The translations under genes and the position numbers were made by a program. The notes beneath the pieces are model-generated. The model had not been told where the DNA came from and did not search any database. It worked only from the letters and a program-made list of their open reading frames with translations. Below are positions 39,532 to 49,768 of a DNA stretch of 64,000 bases, piece by piece (position 1 is the stretch's first letter; every line of letters starts with the position of its first letter). The stretch spans positions 186,001 through 250,000 of the forward strand of contig NZ_JAGWCB010000020.1 of NCBI RefSeq assembly GCF_020387415.1, in the 5' to 3' direction. The stretch comes from Ideonella benzenivorans (lineage in GTDB: Bacteria; Pseudomonadota; Gammaproteobacteria; Burkholderiales; Burkholderiaceae_C).

Positions 39532-39975
39532 TCAGGGGGCGGATTGCAGTGGCACCAGCACGAGGCCGGTGGCCTCGACCGCACTGATGCGGTGCGGCCC
39601 AGGGTGGCCGGCGGTGCCGTGTTCGAGGCGGGCGTTCCACTGGGTGCCCCGGTGCTCGACCCGGGTGGTGCCGTCGGGGTTCCAGCGGGTCACCTGCACC
39701 GTGGCGCCGATGTCCAGGTGCAGGTCGCGGTTCTGGGCCTCGGGCGCGCCCCGCGGACGCAGCCGGCGTTGCCGTTGCAGCAGGGCGGTGGCACCACCGC
39801 CCACCACAGCAGCGGTGGCGATCTGGACCACCAGGCCCAGGCCGGCATGGGCAGCCAGCGCGGCGGCCGCCGTGCCGAGGGCCAGCATCAGCAGGTAGAA
39901 GGTGCCGCTGGTCAACTCCAGGGTCACCAGCAGGCCGGTGGCCACCCACCAGGCGGTCGAGGCCGCGAATTCCAT
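39532..39975 (-). CDS. NfeD family membrane protein
   Basis: The start at 39975 (MEFAAST) is chosen over a long upstream open frame that is antisense to the MgtC gene. The 147-residue protein has two or three membrane segments in the first 75 residues and a C-terminal OB-fold domain (DIGATVQVTRWNPDGTTRVEHRG), the short NfeD1b form. Such proteins pair with SPFH proteins and influence their assembly or stability. It is divergent from the shortened mgtC gene, with only 60 bases between the two starts. Confidence 0.88.
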   Translation of the reverse strand: MEFAASTAWWVATGLLVTLELTSGTFYLLMLALGTAAAALAAHAGLGLVVQIATAAVVGGGATALLQRQRRLRPRGAPEAQNRDLHLDIGATVQVTRWNPDGTTRVEHRGTQWNARLEHGTAGHPGPHRISAVEATGLVLVPLQSAP

Positions 39976-40035
39976 TGTGTTTGTCCTTGCGGAGAAGCCG
40001 GGGCCCCAGTGTAGGGGCAGGCTCAGGCGGCTGGC

Positions 40036-40602
40036 ATGCGCACCTACAGCCTGGTCTGCATGGCGTCGGCCGCGCTGACGGTGATGACGGGCTATCCGAG
40101 CGCCTGGTATGGGGGCTTTGACGGCACGGCGGCCCTGCATACCGGGGATCCGACCCGGGTGATCCAGGGCATCGTCACCGGCATCGGCTTCCTCGGGGCC
40201 GGGGTCATCATGAAGGACGGGCTGACGATCAGCGGCCTGACCACGGCGGCCTCCATCTGGGCGGCGGCGGCCATCCTGCTGGCGCTGCTGTGCGCGGGCA
40301 CCATGATGTGGGGCGCCAAGGTCGAGGCCTGGCTGCCTTCGCACCACGCCTTGGGGGTGACGATCCAACTCGCCGCCGGGGCGGCCCTGGAGGCCGCCGC
40401 GCTGGACACCTTCCTGCGTGGCCTGGGCTACGAACTGGCACCGGGCTCGCTGTCGCTGCGTTGCGAGGCCGGTCTGACCGAATGGCGCTTCGTGGCCATC
40501 ATCCAGCGCCGCAGCGAGGCCGCGCCGCTGGATGCCCTGGCCCAGGCTCTGGGCCGGCAGGCCTGGGTGGCCGGCTACACCCTGGCGCCGGCCCGCAACT
40601 GA
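40036..40602 (+). pseudogene. MgtC/SapB family protein lacking its N-terminus
   Basis: The 188-residue frame begins MRTYSLVCMASAALTV, which aligns with the second membrane helix of MgtC (the GLRTNTLV region near residue 38-50). The first helix and the conserved Gly-x-Glu-Arg motif before it are missing. An in-frame TAG at 40012-40014 closes the frame upstream, and the sequence beyond it belongs to the nfeD start. The rest is well conserved: DPTRVIQGIVTGIGFLGAGVIMKDG, SGLTTAASIWAAAAI and a C-terminal ACT-like domain. It may be a deletion remnant or a functional short form. I class it as a likely pseudogene, with that doubt. Confidence 0.6.
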
Positions 40603-40605
40603 GGC

Positions 40606-41604
40606 TCAGTGCACGAAGCCCATCGTGGTCTTGCGGCTGCTGCCCGCCGCCGGCAGGTCCTTGAGCAGCAGGGTGCCGCGGCCATCCAGCCGGGCATTGC
40701 CGAAGGCGGTCATCCAGGCCCGGCGCATCTCGCGCGGGGCCACCTCGGCCAGGTGCTCCAGCACCGCCTGCGAAGGCGCCTCGTCGAAACGCTCGCCCCA
40801 GGCGTGGGCGGCCCGGATCGACTGGTAGAGGCGCCGGGCGATGGCCCGCGCCGCTTCCAGATCGGGCATCTGCACCTCATAGACGTTCATCCGGTTCAGG
40901 ATGGGCTCGGGGATGCTGCGCTCGTCGTTGGCGGTGGCCACCCAGATCACTTGGCTGGCATCGATCGGCACCTCGGCGAACTCGTCGGTGAAGCTGTGGG
41001 CGGTGTCGTGCTCCAGCAGGCTGTAGAGCGCGCCCAGCGGGTCGTAGGCGTGCTCGCCGCGGGCCTTGTCGATCTCATCGACCACCATCACCGGGTTGGC
41101 GTACTGGCCGTCCACCAGGGTCTCGAAGACCTTGCCGGGGCGCGCGCCCTTCCACTGGCTGGAGGCGCCTGAGAGCACCCAGCCGGCGGTCAGCGCGCTC
41201 ATGCTGATGAAGCCCATGCCGGTGCCCAGCAGCTGGGCCACCTCGCGGGCGAAATGGGTCTTGCCCACGCCGGGCGGGCCCAGCAGCAGCATGGGGGTGA
41301 TCTCCAGCGCGTCGCGGCTGTCCTCGACCAGCGCGATCTGGCGGCGCAGGTCGTCCAGTGCCTCGTGGAAGTTGGGCAGTTCGTCGTAGAGGTGGTCCAT
41401 GGCCGGCAGGCCGGCGGGCTTGACCTGGAAGCGCTCGGGCCCCTTTTCCAGCATGCGCTCGTAGGTGCTGCGCAGGTGCTCGTGCTCCCGGTCGGGTAGC
41501 TTGGCCAGGCGCTGCTCCACCTCGTTGACGCGGTAGACATTGCGCATCCGGGCGATCGGGATCGATCCGCCCTGAACGGTCATGAGCTCGTGAGATGTGG
41601 ACAT
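40606..41604 (-). CDS. AAA family ATPase (Lon-like, stand-alone)
   Basis: ATG at 41604 has a GGAGG element. The 332-residue protein has an N-terminal helical region (residues 1-90), then a single AAA module: Walker A GPPGVGKTHFA near 121-131, Walker B VMVVDEIDKA near 189-198, a sensor with VATANDERSIPEPILNR, and arginine-finger/lid segments to the end. The sequence around the ATPase core is closest to the Lon class, but no protease domain follows. It probably remodels a protein partner; none is visible nearby. It converges with mgtC, the stops three bases apart. Confidence 0.82.
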   Translation of the reverse strand: MSTSHELMTVQGGSIPIARMRNVYRVNEVEQRLAKLPDREHEHLRSTYERMLEKGPERFQVKPAGLPAMDHLYDELPNFHEALDDLRRQIALVEDSRDALEITPMLLLGPPGVGKTHFAREVAQLLGTGMGFISMSALTAGWVLSGASSQWKGARPGKVFETLVDGQYANPVMVVDEIDKARGEHAYDPLGALYSLLEHDTAHSFTDEFAEVPIDASQVIWVATANDERSIPEPILNRMNVYEVQMPDLEAARAIARRLYQSIRAAHAWGERFDEAPSQAVLEHLAEVAPREMRRAWMTAFGNARLDGRGTLLLKDLPAAGSSRKTTMGFVH

Positions 41605-41860
41605 CGAACCTCCATCCAATCCGGCACCGGCCGCCCCGGTGCCTTCATTGCAGCAAAGCACCCGCCGCACCCAAACCGCGATCAGCGGTCGGATGCGGGC
41701 TCAGTTCGGACGAAAGCAAGAGACAGGCCATTGGCAGGGCGCTCTGACGGTGCATTCGGCCGCTTTTCTCCCGTTCGGCGGCCGGCCGGCCTCCAAGAAT
41801 GCAAGCCGATCAATTGATTCACAGCTGAAATATTTGAGTCATCACATCTAGGGAGTTGTC
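41605..41860. other. Divergent intergenic region before the AAA ATPase and the chemoreceptor
   Basis: This 256-base gap contains GGCACCGG (41623-41630) paired with CCGGTGCC (41636-41643), a hairpin in the leader of the AAA gene. GCCGATCA at 41805-41812 resembles the -10 of a flagellar sigma-28 promoter, but no matching -35 is found. The base composition is lower in GC near the chemoreceptor start, as expected for a promoter, yet no clear hexamers are seen. Confidence 0.4.
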
Positions 41861-43411
41861 ATGGGTCTTCAGAACCTGACCATCGGACGTCGCCTGGCGG
41901 TCGTCCTGTCCATCATCCTGGGCCTGTCACTGCTCAGCGCCATCGCCAGCGTGGCCATGCTCCACACCCTGGGGCGGGAAGTCCACGCGATGGTGGACGA
42001 CCAGCTCAAGGTTGAGCGCGCCGGCGAAGGCTGGCTGAACAACACCACCGCGGGTGTGCAGCGGGCCGCCGCCATCGCCAAGAGCAGCGATGCCACCTTG
42101 GTGGGCTACTTCGCCCCGGCCAGTGCCAAGGCGATCCGGGACACCGATGCCCTTCAGAAGGTGATCGAGGCGGCCATGGACACCGACGAAGAGCGGGCCG
42201 AGTTCGACAAGGTGACGGCACTGCGCAAGGCCTACCTCGGCGCCCGGGAGGCCGTCAGCCAGCTGAAGAAGGCTGGTGATGTCGAGGGCGCCAGCAAGCT
42301 CTTCAGCGAGAAGTTCGAACCCACCTCGGCCGCCTATCTGGCGGGCGTCGCGAACCTGGTGACCCTGCAGCGCAAGACCTTCGACCAGTCCGCCGCCGAG
42401 GTGGAGGCCTTGCGGCTGCGGGCCATCACCGTGCTGATCACGGTGGGCGCACTGGCCGTCGGCGTGGGGGCCTTCCTGGCCTGGCAACTGGGCCGCAGCA
42501 TCACGGTTCCGCTGCGTGAGGCGGAGCTGGCGGCCACGGCGGTCGCCCAGATGGACCTGGGCCAGCCCGCCCGTCAGCGCTATGCAAAGGACGAGACCGG
42601 CCAACTCATGCGCGCCATCGACCGCATGCGCGAGGCCTTGCGGCAGACGGTGCAGGAGGTCCGGCACTCGGTCGACAGCATCTCCACCGCCAGCGCGCAG
42701 ATCGCCACCGGCAACCAGGACCTGAGCGCCCGCACCGAACAGACCGCCTCCAACCTGGAGGAGACGGCATCTGCGATGGAGCAGCTCACCAGCACGGTGC
42801 GCAACAGCGCCGATGCGGCGTCGCAGGCCAACCAGCTGGCGGCGTCTGCCGCCACGGTGGCCGAGCGCGGCGGTGCGGTGGTGGGTGAGGTGGTGGCGAC
42901 GATGAATGCCATCCACCAGTCGAGTCAGAAGATCGCGGACATCACCGGTGTGATCGATGGCATTGCCTTCCAGACCAACATCCTGGCGCTGAACGCGGCG
43001 GTGGAGGCGGCCCGGGCCGGCGAGCAGGGCCGGGGCTTCGCCGTGGTGGCGGGCGAGGTGCGCAGCCTGGCGCAGCGCTCTGCCGAGGCCGCGCGCGAGA
43101 TCAAGACCTTGATCAGCGCGAGCGTCGAGCGGGTGGAGACCGGCTCCCGCCTGGTTGGCGATGCGGGCAGCACCATGTCCGAGATCGTGACCAGCGTTCA
43201 GCGCGTCACCGACATCATGGGCGAGATCAGCTCGGCCACCCGTGAGCAGAGCCAGGGGATCGGCCAGGTCAATGTGGCCGTCACCGACCTGGACCGGATG
43301 ACCCAGCAGAACGCGGCGCTGGTGGAGCAGTCCACCGCCGCGGCCGAAAGCCTGAAGGACCAGGCCAGCCGCCTGAGCAGCGTGGTGTCAGCGTTCAGGT
43401 TGGGCGCCTGA
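41861..43411 (+). CDS. Methyl-accepting chemotaxis protein
   Basis: The 516-residue transmembrane receptor has a first membrane helix at about 11-32, a roughly 160-residue periplasmic four-helix-bundle sensor, a second helix at about 189-210, a HAMP domain to about 265 and a cytoplasmic signalling coiled coil. The hairpin tip [32 protein letters not shown] is intact. The C-terminus ends VVSAFRLGA without an NWETF-type CheR tether. AGGGAG precedes the ATG. The ligand is unknown. No che genes are nearby. Confidence 0.95.
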   Translation: MGLQNLTIGRRLAVVLSIILGLSLLSAIASVAMLHTLGREVHAMVDDQLKVERAGEGWLNNTTAGVQRAAAIAKSSDATLVGYFAPASAKAIRDTDALQKVIEAAMDTDEERAEFDKVTALRKAYLGAREAVSQLKKAGDVEGASKLFSEKFEPTSAAYLAGVANLVTLQRKTFDQSAAEVEALRLRAITVLITVGALAVGVGAFLAWQLGRSITVPLREAELAATAVAQMDLGQPARQRYAKDETGQLMRAIDRMREALRQTVQEVRHSVDSISTASAQIATGNQDLSARTEQTASNLEETASAMEQLTSTVRNSADAASQANQLAASAATVAERGGAVVGEVVATMNAIHQSSQKIADITGVIDGIAFQTNILALNAAVEAARAGEQGRGFAVVAGEVRSLAQRSAEAAREIKTLISASVERVETGSRLVGDAGSTMSEIVTSVQRVTDIMGEISSATREQSQGIGQVNVAVTDLDRMTQQNAALVEQSTAAAESLKDQASRLSSVVSAFRLGA

Positions 43412-43423
43412 GGCCCGGCCTCA
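43409..43423. repeat. Palindrome holding both convergent stop codons
   Basis: TGAGGCC at 43409-43415 and GGCCTCA at 43417-43423 pair around a single base. The arms contain the stop of the chemoreceptor gene and the stop of gspF. No T-run follows. Confidence 0.5.
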
Positions 43424-44638
43424 CTTGACCCAGGTGTTGAGCTGGATGATGGGCAGCAGCACCGCCAGCACGATCAGCATCACCACGCCGCCCATGCCGA
43501 CGATGAGCAATGGCTCCAGCAGCGTGGCCAAGGCCATCGCGCGGCGCTGCACCTCGCTGCCGAGCTGGCGCGCGGCGCGCTCGAGCATCAGCGGCAGCTG
43601 GCCGGTCTGCTCGCCCAGGCGGGCGAACATGGCCAGCAGGCCGGGGAAGCGCTTCTTGCCGGCCAGCGCCGAGGCCAGCGGCGCGCCTTCACGCACCTGC
43701 ACCAGCGCGTCCATCGCGTCGGCCCGCATGGCGTGGTTGCCCAGGGTCTCGGCGGCGGCCTGCAGGGCCTTCAGGATGGGCACGCCCGCGCCGGCCAGCA
43801 TGGCCAGCGTGCCGGCAAAGCGGGCCGCGTTGTAGCCGCGCGAGAGCCGGCCCACCAGCGGCACCTGCAGCAGCCCGGCGTCGAAGCGGGCGCGGAAGCC
43901 GGGGTTGCGCAGGGCCAGCACCAGACCGCCCGCCCCGGCGGCCCCCAGCACCAGCACCAGCAGGCCCCAGTGGCGCACGAAGCTGCTGATGGCCAGCATG
44001 GCCACCGTCAGCCCGGGCAGCGCGTGCTTGCCATTGGCAAACACCGAGGCCACTTGCGGCACCACGTAGCTGACCAGGAAGGTCACGATGACCACCGCGA
44101 TCAGCGAGACGATGGCCGGGTAGAGCATCGCGCCGATCAGCTTGGCGCGCAGGGCCTGGCGTTCTTCCAGGTCGTCGGCCAGGCGGTCCAGCACCAGGCC
44201 CAGGGCGCCGCTGGCCTCGCCGGCCGAGACCACGGCGCGGTAGACGTCGTCGAATTCGCGCGGGGCGGTGGACAGCGCACGGGCAAAGGGGCTGCCGGCG
44301 TTCACTTCGCTGCGCAGGTGGGCGATGAGTTCGCGCTGGCGTGGTTCCTCGGCCTCATCCGCCAGGGCGGTCAGCGCCCGTTCCAGCGGCAGGCCGGAGC
44401 TGACCAGGCCGGCCAGCTGGCGGGTCCAGACGGTCAGACCGCTGCTGCTGAAGGCGCGACGGCTGCGGGGCAGCATCGTGCTGCCGTCGGCCTCGTCCAT
44501 CGCCACCGGCGTGACGCTCAGGGGCACCAGGCCCAGGGCCCGCACCTGGGCCCGGGCGGCCTTGGCATGGTCGGCCTCGACCAGACCATGCAGGGTCTTG
44601 CCGGCGTCGTTGAGGGCCTCGTACTTGAATGCGGACAT
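43421..44638 (-). CDS. gspF: Type II secretion inner-membrane platform protein GspF
   Basis: GspF is the polytopic inner-membrane core of the secretion platform, contacting GspE and GspL. The 405-residue protein has the two repeated T2SSF cytoplasmic domains (about 70-195 and 270-395), each followed by a membrane segment, with a final helix near residue 375-400. Motifs include FTRQLAGLVSSGLPLERAL and FAGTLAMLAGAGVPILKALQ. It is the last gene of the operon, and ends facing the chemoreceptor gene. Confidence 0.96.
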   Translation of the reverse strand: MSAFKYEALNDAGKTLHGLVEADHAKAARAQVRALGLVPLSVTPVAMDEADGSTMLPRSRRAFSSSGLTVWTRQLAGLVSSGLPLERALTALADEAEEPRQRELIAHLRSEVNAGSPFARALSTAPREFDDVYRAVVSAGEASGALGLVLDRLADDLEERQALRAKLIGAMLYPAIVSLIAVVIVTFLVSYVVPQVASVFANGKHALPGLTVAMLAISSFVRHWGLLVLVLGAAGAGGLVLALRNPGFRARFDAGLLQVPLVGRLSRGYNAARFAGTLAMLAGAGVPILKALQAAAETLGNHAMRADAMDALVQVREGAPLASALAGKKRFPGLLAMFARLGEQTGQLPLMLERAARQLGSEVQRRAMALATLLEPLLIVGMGGVVMLIVLAVLLPIIQLNTWVK

Positions 44639-44654
44639 GGTGCTGGGGTGGGGC

Positions 44655-46091
44655 TCAGTCGCGGGTCACGCGCAGCACCTCTTCGAGCGAGGTGATGCCC
44701 GCGGCCACCAGGCGCTCGCCGTCTTCGCGCATGGAACGCAGGCCGCCGCGTCGCGCGGCTTCGATGATCTCGCTCTCGGCCGCCTGGCTGTGGATCAGGG
44801 CCTGCACGGCCGGGTCCACCACCATCAGTTCGTAGACGCCGGTGCGGCCCTTGTAGCCGCTGCCGCCGCACTCGGGGCAGCCCACGGCCACCCAGCGCGG
44901 CTGGCCGTCCGGGCCGGGCGGGCCCGGCTTCTTGCAGTGGGCGCAGAGCTTGCGCACCAGGCGCTGGGCCTGCACGCCCAGCAGGCTGGAGCTGAGCAGG
45001 AAGGGCTCGACCCCCATGTCCACCAGCCGCGTGACGGCGGACGGGGCATCGTTGGTGTGCAGCGTGGCCAGCACCAGGTGGCCCGTCAGCGAGGCCTGGA
45101 TGGCGATCTGGGCGGTCTCGAAGTCGCGGATTTCGCCGATCATGATCACGTCCGGATCCTGGCGCAGGATGGCGCGCAGGGCCTTGGCGAAGGTGAGGTC
45201 GATCTTGGCGTTGACCTGGGTCTGGCCGATGCCCGGCAGCTCGTACTCGACCGGGTCCTCCACCGTCAGGATGTTGGTGGTGGCGGTGTCCAGCCGGCCC
45301 AGGCTGGCGTACAGGGTGGTGGTCTTGCCGGAGCCGGTCGGGCCGGTCACCAGCACGATGCCGTGGGGCTGGTGAACCAGGTGGTCGAAGGCGCTCAGCA
45401 CCGCACCGTCCATGCCCAGGCCCTCGAGCGTGAACTTGGATTCGGTCTTGTCGAGCAGCCGCAGCACTGCGCGTTCGCCGTGGGCGCTGGGCAGGGTCGA
45501 GACCCGCACGTCGATGGCCTTGCCGCCGATGCGCAGGCTGATGCGGCCGTCCTGCGGCAGGCGCTTCTCGGCGATGTCGAGCTCGGCCATGATCTTCAGC
45601 CGGCTGATCAGCGCGGCATGCAGCGCCTTGTTGGGCTGCACCACCTCGCGCAGCGTGCCGTCCACCCGGAAGCGCACCGAGCTGCTGCGCTCGTAGGGCT
45701 CGATGTGGATGTCGCTCGCGCCGTCCTTGGCTGCCTGCGTCAGCAGGGCGTTGAGCATGCGGATGATGGGGGCGTCGTTGGCGGCCTCCAGCAGGTCCTC
45801 CACCGCCGGCAGCTCCTGCATCATGCGCGAGAGGTCCACCGCGCTCTCGACCTCGCCGATCACCGAGGCGGCGCTGCCCTCGCCGCCGGCATAGGCCTCG
45901 GCCAGGCGCTGGGCCAGGGCCTCGGCCGGCACCGGCTCCAGCCGGTCCACCGCATAGAGCCGCAGCACCTCGCTCAGCGCGCTGCGCGGGCTGCTGTCGG
46001 CGCACTGCAGCACCAGGTGCTGGCCATCGTCCTCCAGCAGCAGGGTGTTGGCCTTGGCGAAGGCGTAGGGCAGGGGATGTCGCTGGCCCAT
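44655..46091 (-). CDS. gspE: Type II secretion ATPase GspE
   Basis: GspE is the hexameric ATPase that powers pseudopilus assembly. The 478-residue protein has an N-terminal N1/N2 region to about residue 140, Walker [16 protein letters not shown] near 232-246, an Asp box, Walker [16 protein letters not shown], and a His box [16 protein letters not shown]. The tetracysteine zinc module CAHC...CPEC near 361-392 is intact. It lies 16 bases before gspF and four bases after gspD. Confidence 0.96.
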   Translation of the reverse strand: MGQRHPLPYAFAKANTLLLEDDGQHLVLQCADSSPRSALSEVLRLYAVDRLEPVPAEALAQRLAEAYAGGEGSAASVIGEVESAVDLSRMMQELPAVEDLLEAANDAPIIRMLNALLTQAAKDGASDIHIEPYERSSSVRFRVDGTLREVVQPNKALHAALISRLKIMAELDIAEKRLPQDGRISLRIGGKAIDVRVSTLPSAHGERAVLRLLDKTESKFTLEGLGMDGAVLSAFDHLVHQPHGIVLVTGPTGSGKTTTLYASLGRLDTATTNILTVEDPVEYELPGIGQTQVNAKIDLTFAKALRAILRQDPDVIMIGEIRDFETAQIAIQASLTGHLVLATLHTNDAPSAVTRLVDMGVEPFLLSSSLLGVQAQRLVRKLCAHCKKPGPPGPDGQPRWVAVGCPECGGSGYKGRTGVYELMVVDPAVQALIHSQAAESEIIEAARRGGLRSMREDGERLVAAGITSLEEVLRVTRD

Positions 46092-46095
46092 GGCG

Positions 46096-48408
46096 TCAGT
46101 TCTTGTTGGCTGCGCTGTCGTCCGTCGCCGGTGCCGGCGACGACGGGGCCGGGCGTTCGACCGGTGCCACCGCGTCGGGGCCCATGACCAGCGGTGCGGC
46201 GGGCACCTTCTGGCCTGGCAGCCGTTCGGGCAGCAGCGGTGCGCTGTCCACCGGCAGCAGGATGTCCTTCTCCGGCTGGGCGCTCTGCTGCAGCGCGCGA
46301 ATGGCGTCGTAGCGGTCCACCACCAGCTTGTCCATCGAATTGTTGTCGCGGATGACCACCGGGCGCAGGAACAGCATCAGGTTGGTCTTGGTGCGGGTGC
46401 GGCTGTCGTTGCTGAAGAGTCGCCCGACCCAGGGGATGCTGCCCAGCAACGGCACCTTGCTGTCGCTGTCGCCATACTCGTCCTTGAGCAGACCGCCCAG
46501 CACCATGGTCTGGCCATCGTCGACCACCACAGTGGTCTCGATCGAGCTCTTGTCGGTGATGGAACTGCCATCGGAGCGCAGGGTGGAGTTCTCCTGGTAG
46601 ACCGTCATGCGGATCGTGCCGCCCTCGCCGATCTGGCTCTTGATGCGCAGCACGATGCCCACGTCCTTGCGCTCGACCGTCTGGAACGGGTTGACCGAGT
46701 TGCTGCTGCCGCCGGTGTTGGTGTAGCTGCCGGTCACGAAGGGCACGTTGGAGCCGATGACGATCTTGGCCTCCTCGTTGTCCAGCGCCACCAGATTGGG
46801 GGTGGACAACACATTGGCGCCAGCCTGGGTTTGCAGGAAGTTGGCCAGGGCCCCCAGCGTGAAGGCCCCGTTGATCCGGTTCAGGATGCCGATGTTGATG
46901 CCCTGGTTGAGCGAGGCGGCGGTGCTGGCGCTGCTGGTGCTGCTCGAGCTGCTGCTGGTGCCGGTGAACTGCGCCAGGGTCAGGTTGGCGATGTTGCCGG
47001 TGCTGCCGTAGTTGGTGCCGACGTAGCCGATGGTGTTGTTGCTGGTGCTGCCCAGGATGCCTTGCCACTGCACGCCGAGTTGCGCGGCCTTCTGGGCATC
47101 CACCTTGACGATCATGGTCTCGACATAGACCTGGGCGCGGCGGGTGTCGAGCTGGTCGATCACCTGGCGCATCTGCCGGTAGACCGGCTCCGGGGCCGAG
47201 ATGATCAGCGAGTTGGTGGCGGGGTCGGCCTGGACCTGGCCGCCGGTGGAGACCGAGGCGGTGGCGTTGACCGGGGCGGTGGAGGCGCTTGACAGCGCGG
47301 TGGTACTGGTCGTGCTGGTGCTGCTGCCCAGGCCGGGGTTGGTGGCGGGCGTGGTCGGGCGGCTGCTGTTGCCGGCATTGCCGGTCAGGCTCGCACCGCC
47401 GGCCGTCGCGCTGTTGCCGCTGCTGGCGGCGGCGGCACCGCTGGCCATCGCCGCCCGCAACACCTCGGCCAGGCGCACGGCATCGGCGTTCTTCAGGTAG
47501 ACCACCCAGATGTTGCCGGCGGGCCCGCCGCCGGGCACCGGGCGGTCGAGCTTGTCGATCAGGGCCTTGGCCGCGGCCATGCGGGTCGGGTTGGCGGCGC
47601 GGATCACCAGCGCGTTCGTCCGGGGCTCCACCAGGATGGAGGTGCTGCTGCCCGCCTGCGCGGCCGCGGCGCCGGGGGCGTTGGTGGCGGCCACGTCGCT
47701 GAGCTTCTGCACCAGCGGGGCCAGATCGGACGCCATCGCGTACCGGATGGGCACCACCTCCACCTCGGAGGCGGCGGGCTGGTCCAGCGCGGCAATGATC
47801 TTGCCCAGGCGCTGCAGGTTGTCGGCGTAGTCGGTGATGACCAGCGTGCCGTTGCTGGGATTGGCGTTGATGGTGTTGTTGGCGCTGATCAGCGGCCGCA
47901 GCACCGGCACCAGGTTGTTCGGGTTCTCGTGGTTGAGGCGGAAAATCTGGGTGATGATCTGGTCGCCCCGGGCGCTCGACGTGCCCACCGCCACGGTGCC
48001 GGCCTGCAGCTTGGCCTCGGCTTCGGGCACCACCTTCAGCAGGCCGGCGTTCTCCACCACCGTGAAGCCCAGGCCGCGCAGCGCGGCCAGGTAGCTGCGC
48101 CAGGCTTCCATCGGTGGTTGCGGTTTCTCGCTGGTGACGGTGATCTTGCCGCGCACCCGCGGGTCGACCACGATCTGGCGGTCCAGCATGGTGCCGATGG
48201 CGCGCGAGACGGCGTCGACATCGGCGTCGACGAAATTCAGCGTCACCGGCGCGTGGTGACGGGTGGCCGGCATCGGCGGATCCTCGCTGGCCGCGTGCAG
48301 CGGGAAGGGGACCGCCAGGCTCAGCGACAGCAGCACGGCCAGGGGCTTGAGGCGGGTCTGCGGTGCGGCCTGGACGCCGCGCGGTGCGTGGTGGTTACGA
48401 GAGCTCAT
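46096..48408 (-). CDS. gspD: Type II secretion outer-membrane secretin GspD
   Basis: GspD forms the outer-membrane channel. The start at 48408 (MSSRNHH) gives 770 residues with a signal peptide of about 38. Domains N0 ([21 protein letters not shown]) and N1-N3 are followed by the secretin domain with [14 protein letters not shown] and [11 protein letters not shown]. The N3 region carries a Ser/Thr/Ala/Gly-rich insert of about 60 residues, and a second Ser run lies near the gate. These low-complexity inserts are longer than in E. coli. The C-terminus is Pro/Ala-rich, without a clear pilotin S-domain. Confidence 0.95.
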   Translation of the reverse strand: MSSRNHHAPRGVQAAPQTRLKPLAVLLSLSLAVPFPLHAASEDPPMPATRHHAPVTLNFVDADVDAVSRAIGTMLDRQIVVDPRVRGKITVTSEKPQPPMEAWRSYLAALRGLGFTVVENAGLLKVVPEAEAKLQAGTVAVGTSSARGDQIITQIFRLNHENPNNLVPVLRPLISANNTINANPSNGTLVITDYADNLQRLGKIIAALDQPAASEVEVVPIRYAMASDLAPLVQKLSDVAATNAPGAAAAQAGSSTSILVEPRTNALVIRAANPTRMAAAKALIDKLDRPVPGGGPAGNIWVVYLKNADAVRLAEVLRAAMASGAAAASSGNSATAGGASLTGNAGNSSRPTTPATNPGLGSSTSTTSTTALSSASTAPVNATASVSTGGQVQADPATNSLIISAPEPVYRQMRQVIDQLDTRRAQVYVETMIVKVDAQKAAQLGVQWQGILGSTSNNTIGYVGTNYGSTGNIANLTLAQFTGTSSSSSSTSSASTAASLNQGINIGILNRINGAFTLGALANFLQTQAGANVLSTPNLVALDNEEAKIVIGSNVPFVTGSYTNTGGSSNSVNPFQTVERKDVGIVLRIKSQIGEGGTIRMTVYQENSTLRSDGSSITDKSSIETTVVVDDGQTMVLGGLLKDEYGDSDSKVPLLGSIPWVGRLFSNDSRTRTKTNLMLFLRPVVIRDNNSMDKLVVDRYDAIRALQQSAQPEKDILLPVDSAPLLPERLPGQKVPAAPLVMGPDAVAPVERPAPSSPAPATDDSAANKN

Positions 48409-48410
48409 GT

Positions 48411-49265
48411 TCACCCGATGGAAATGATGGACCGCGCCCCCTGGCGGCGGCCGATGATGTTCAGCAGATTGTTCAGGACCGGTTCCTGCCCGGGCGCAGC
48501 CTGGGCCTGCCCCTGGAAGCGCAGGCGACCGCCCCGCCATTCGCCCTGGCCTTGCAGCTGCAGGGCCCCTTCCAGGGTCTGCAGGTTCAGGCGGGCGGGC
48601 CCGCCCGCCTGACCGGAGAGTTGCAGCCGGTAGCTGCCCAGGCTGTCGAGTGGCACCAGCCGCGAGGACACCTGCATCAACTCGGCCTGTGCCAGGCCCT
48701 GGACCGACAGCGCGCCGCCTTGCAGTGTCAACACCAGGCCTTGGCTGCTCAGCCGCAGCTGGCCATCCGGGCGCAGGGTGTTCCAGGGCGCGCCCAGACC
48801 GCTCAGCCACGCGGCGGGCCATTGGCCCAGGGCGCCGCCCGGGGCGGTCTGGACTTCGATGCGGTTCTGGCGCCAGCCGGCCAGCCAGCGCACGGTGAAG
48901 GGCTGCGCGGCGCAGCAGGGCTGCGACAGGGTCAGGCTCAGGCCGTTCCAGTGCAGGCCCAGCCGCCAGTGCAGGCGCGAGGGCAGCACGGCGGCATCCC
49001 GGCTGCCGGGCCCGCCCGTCAGCAGGGGCAGGGCGCTGCCGTTCCACCAACTGCCCTCGGCCTCGGCCAGCTGCAGCCGTCCGTCGGTGGCCTGGCTGAC
49101 CGCCTGGGCCAGCCAGGCGGCAGGCAGCACGGCCGGCAGGGTCAGCAGGCTGCCGACGACGAGGCCGGCCCCCGCCCAGGCGCGCAGCCGGGCCTGGTCC
49201 GGCCGGGGGGGCGCCGATGCGCGGGCGAGGCCCGGGCGCGCGTGCAGACGGAAGGCCCGGGTCAT
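48411..49265 (-). CDS. gspN: Type II secretion protein GspN
   Basis: The 284-residue protein has one N-terminal membrane anchor at about residues 29-52 and a periplasmic body that matches the T2SSN family. Its role is not well defined; it is present in some T2SS clusters and dispensable in others. The sequence shows beta-rich repeats such as LRLSSQGLVLTLQGGALSVQG. Its start overlaps the gspM stop, and it ends three bases before the gspD start, so it is firmly inside the operon. Confidence 0.88.
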   Translation of the reverse strand: MTRAFRLHARPGLARASAPPRPDQARLRAWAGAGLVVGSLLTLPAVLPAAWLAQAVSQATDGRLQLAEAEGSWWNGSALPLLTGGPGSRDAAVLPSRLHWRLGLHWNGLSLTLSQPCCAAQPFTVRWLAGWRQNRIEVQTAPGGALGQWPAAWLSGLGAPWNTLRPDGQLRLSSQGLVLTLQGGALSVQGLAQAELMQVSSRLVPLDSLGSYRLQLSGQAGGPARLNLQTLEGALQLQGQGEWRGGRLRFQGQAQAAPGQEPVLNNLLNIIGRRQGARSIISIG

Positions 49266-49768
49266 GGCTGGCCCGGCAGGCTGACGACGATGCGGCCACT
49301 GAAGTGGCCGGTGCCGTCGCGCTGCAGTTGCAGCTCGATCGGGCGGGTCCGCGCGCCCTGGCGCGCTTCACCCAGCCAGCTGCGCAGCTGGTCGGGCGTG
49401 GCGTTCTGGACAGTCAGCGTGGCCCGGTCCCCCTGCACGGCCAGTTGGCCCACCGAACCCAGGCGCTGGGTGGCGGACTGCAGGGCCTCGGTGGCTTGGG
49501 CGCTGGTGATGGGGGGCTGGCCCTTGAGTTGTTGGGCCTCGGTGGCCAGGCGCTGCATCTGCAGCCACTGGGCCTCGAGCTGCTCGGCCTGCGGCGGCAC
49601 TTCACGCCAGGTGCGCCAGACGGGCCGGATGGCCACCAGCCAAAGCAGCAGCAGACCCAGGGCGAGGCCCATGGCGGCCACCAGGTTTTTCTCTCGGGCG
49701 GTCAGGGTCTGCCAGCGCGCCTGCAAGGGCGCCAGCAGGGCGGGGCGGGGGACAGCGGCGTCGCTCAT
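49262..49768 (-). CDS. gspM: Type II secretion protein GspM
   Basis: GspM is a bitopic inner-membrane protein that binds GspL. The 168-residue protein has a cytoplasmic N-terminus, a membrane helix near residues 28-48 (MGLALGLLLLWLVAIRPVW), a coiled-coil segment to about 100 and a C-terminal ferredoxin-like domain (GQLAVQGDRATLTVQNATPDQL). The family is poorly conserved, so position and layout are the main evidence. It overlaps gspL and gspN by four bases each. Confidence 0.92.
   Translation of the reverse strand: MSDAAVPRPALLAPLQARWQTLTAREKNLVAAMGLALGLLLLWLVAIRPVWRTWREVPPQAEQLEAQWLQMQRLATEAQQLKGQPPITSAQATEALQSATQRLGSVGQLAVQGDRATLTVQNATPDQLRSWLGEARQGARTRPIELQLQRDGTGHFSGRIVVSLPGQP

Noticed and set aside
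41805-41812. Possible flagellar sigma-28 -10 box before the chemoreceptor
   Set aside because: GCCGATCA is close to the consensus, but the expected TAAA-type -35 is absent at the right distance.
47230-47470. Low-complexity Ser/Thr/Ala stretch in gspD as a sign of a frameshift
   Set aside because: The reading frame is continuous and the secretin domain on both sides is intact, so it is an insert and not damage.
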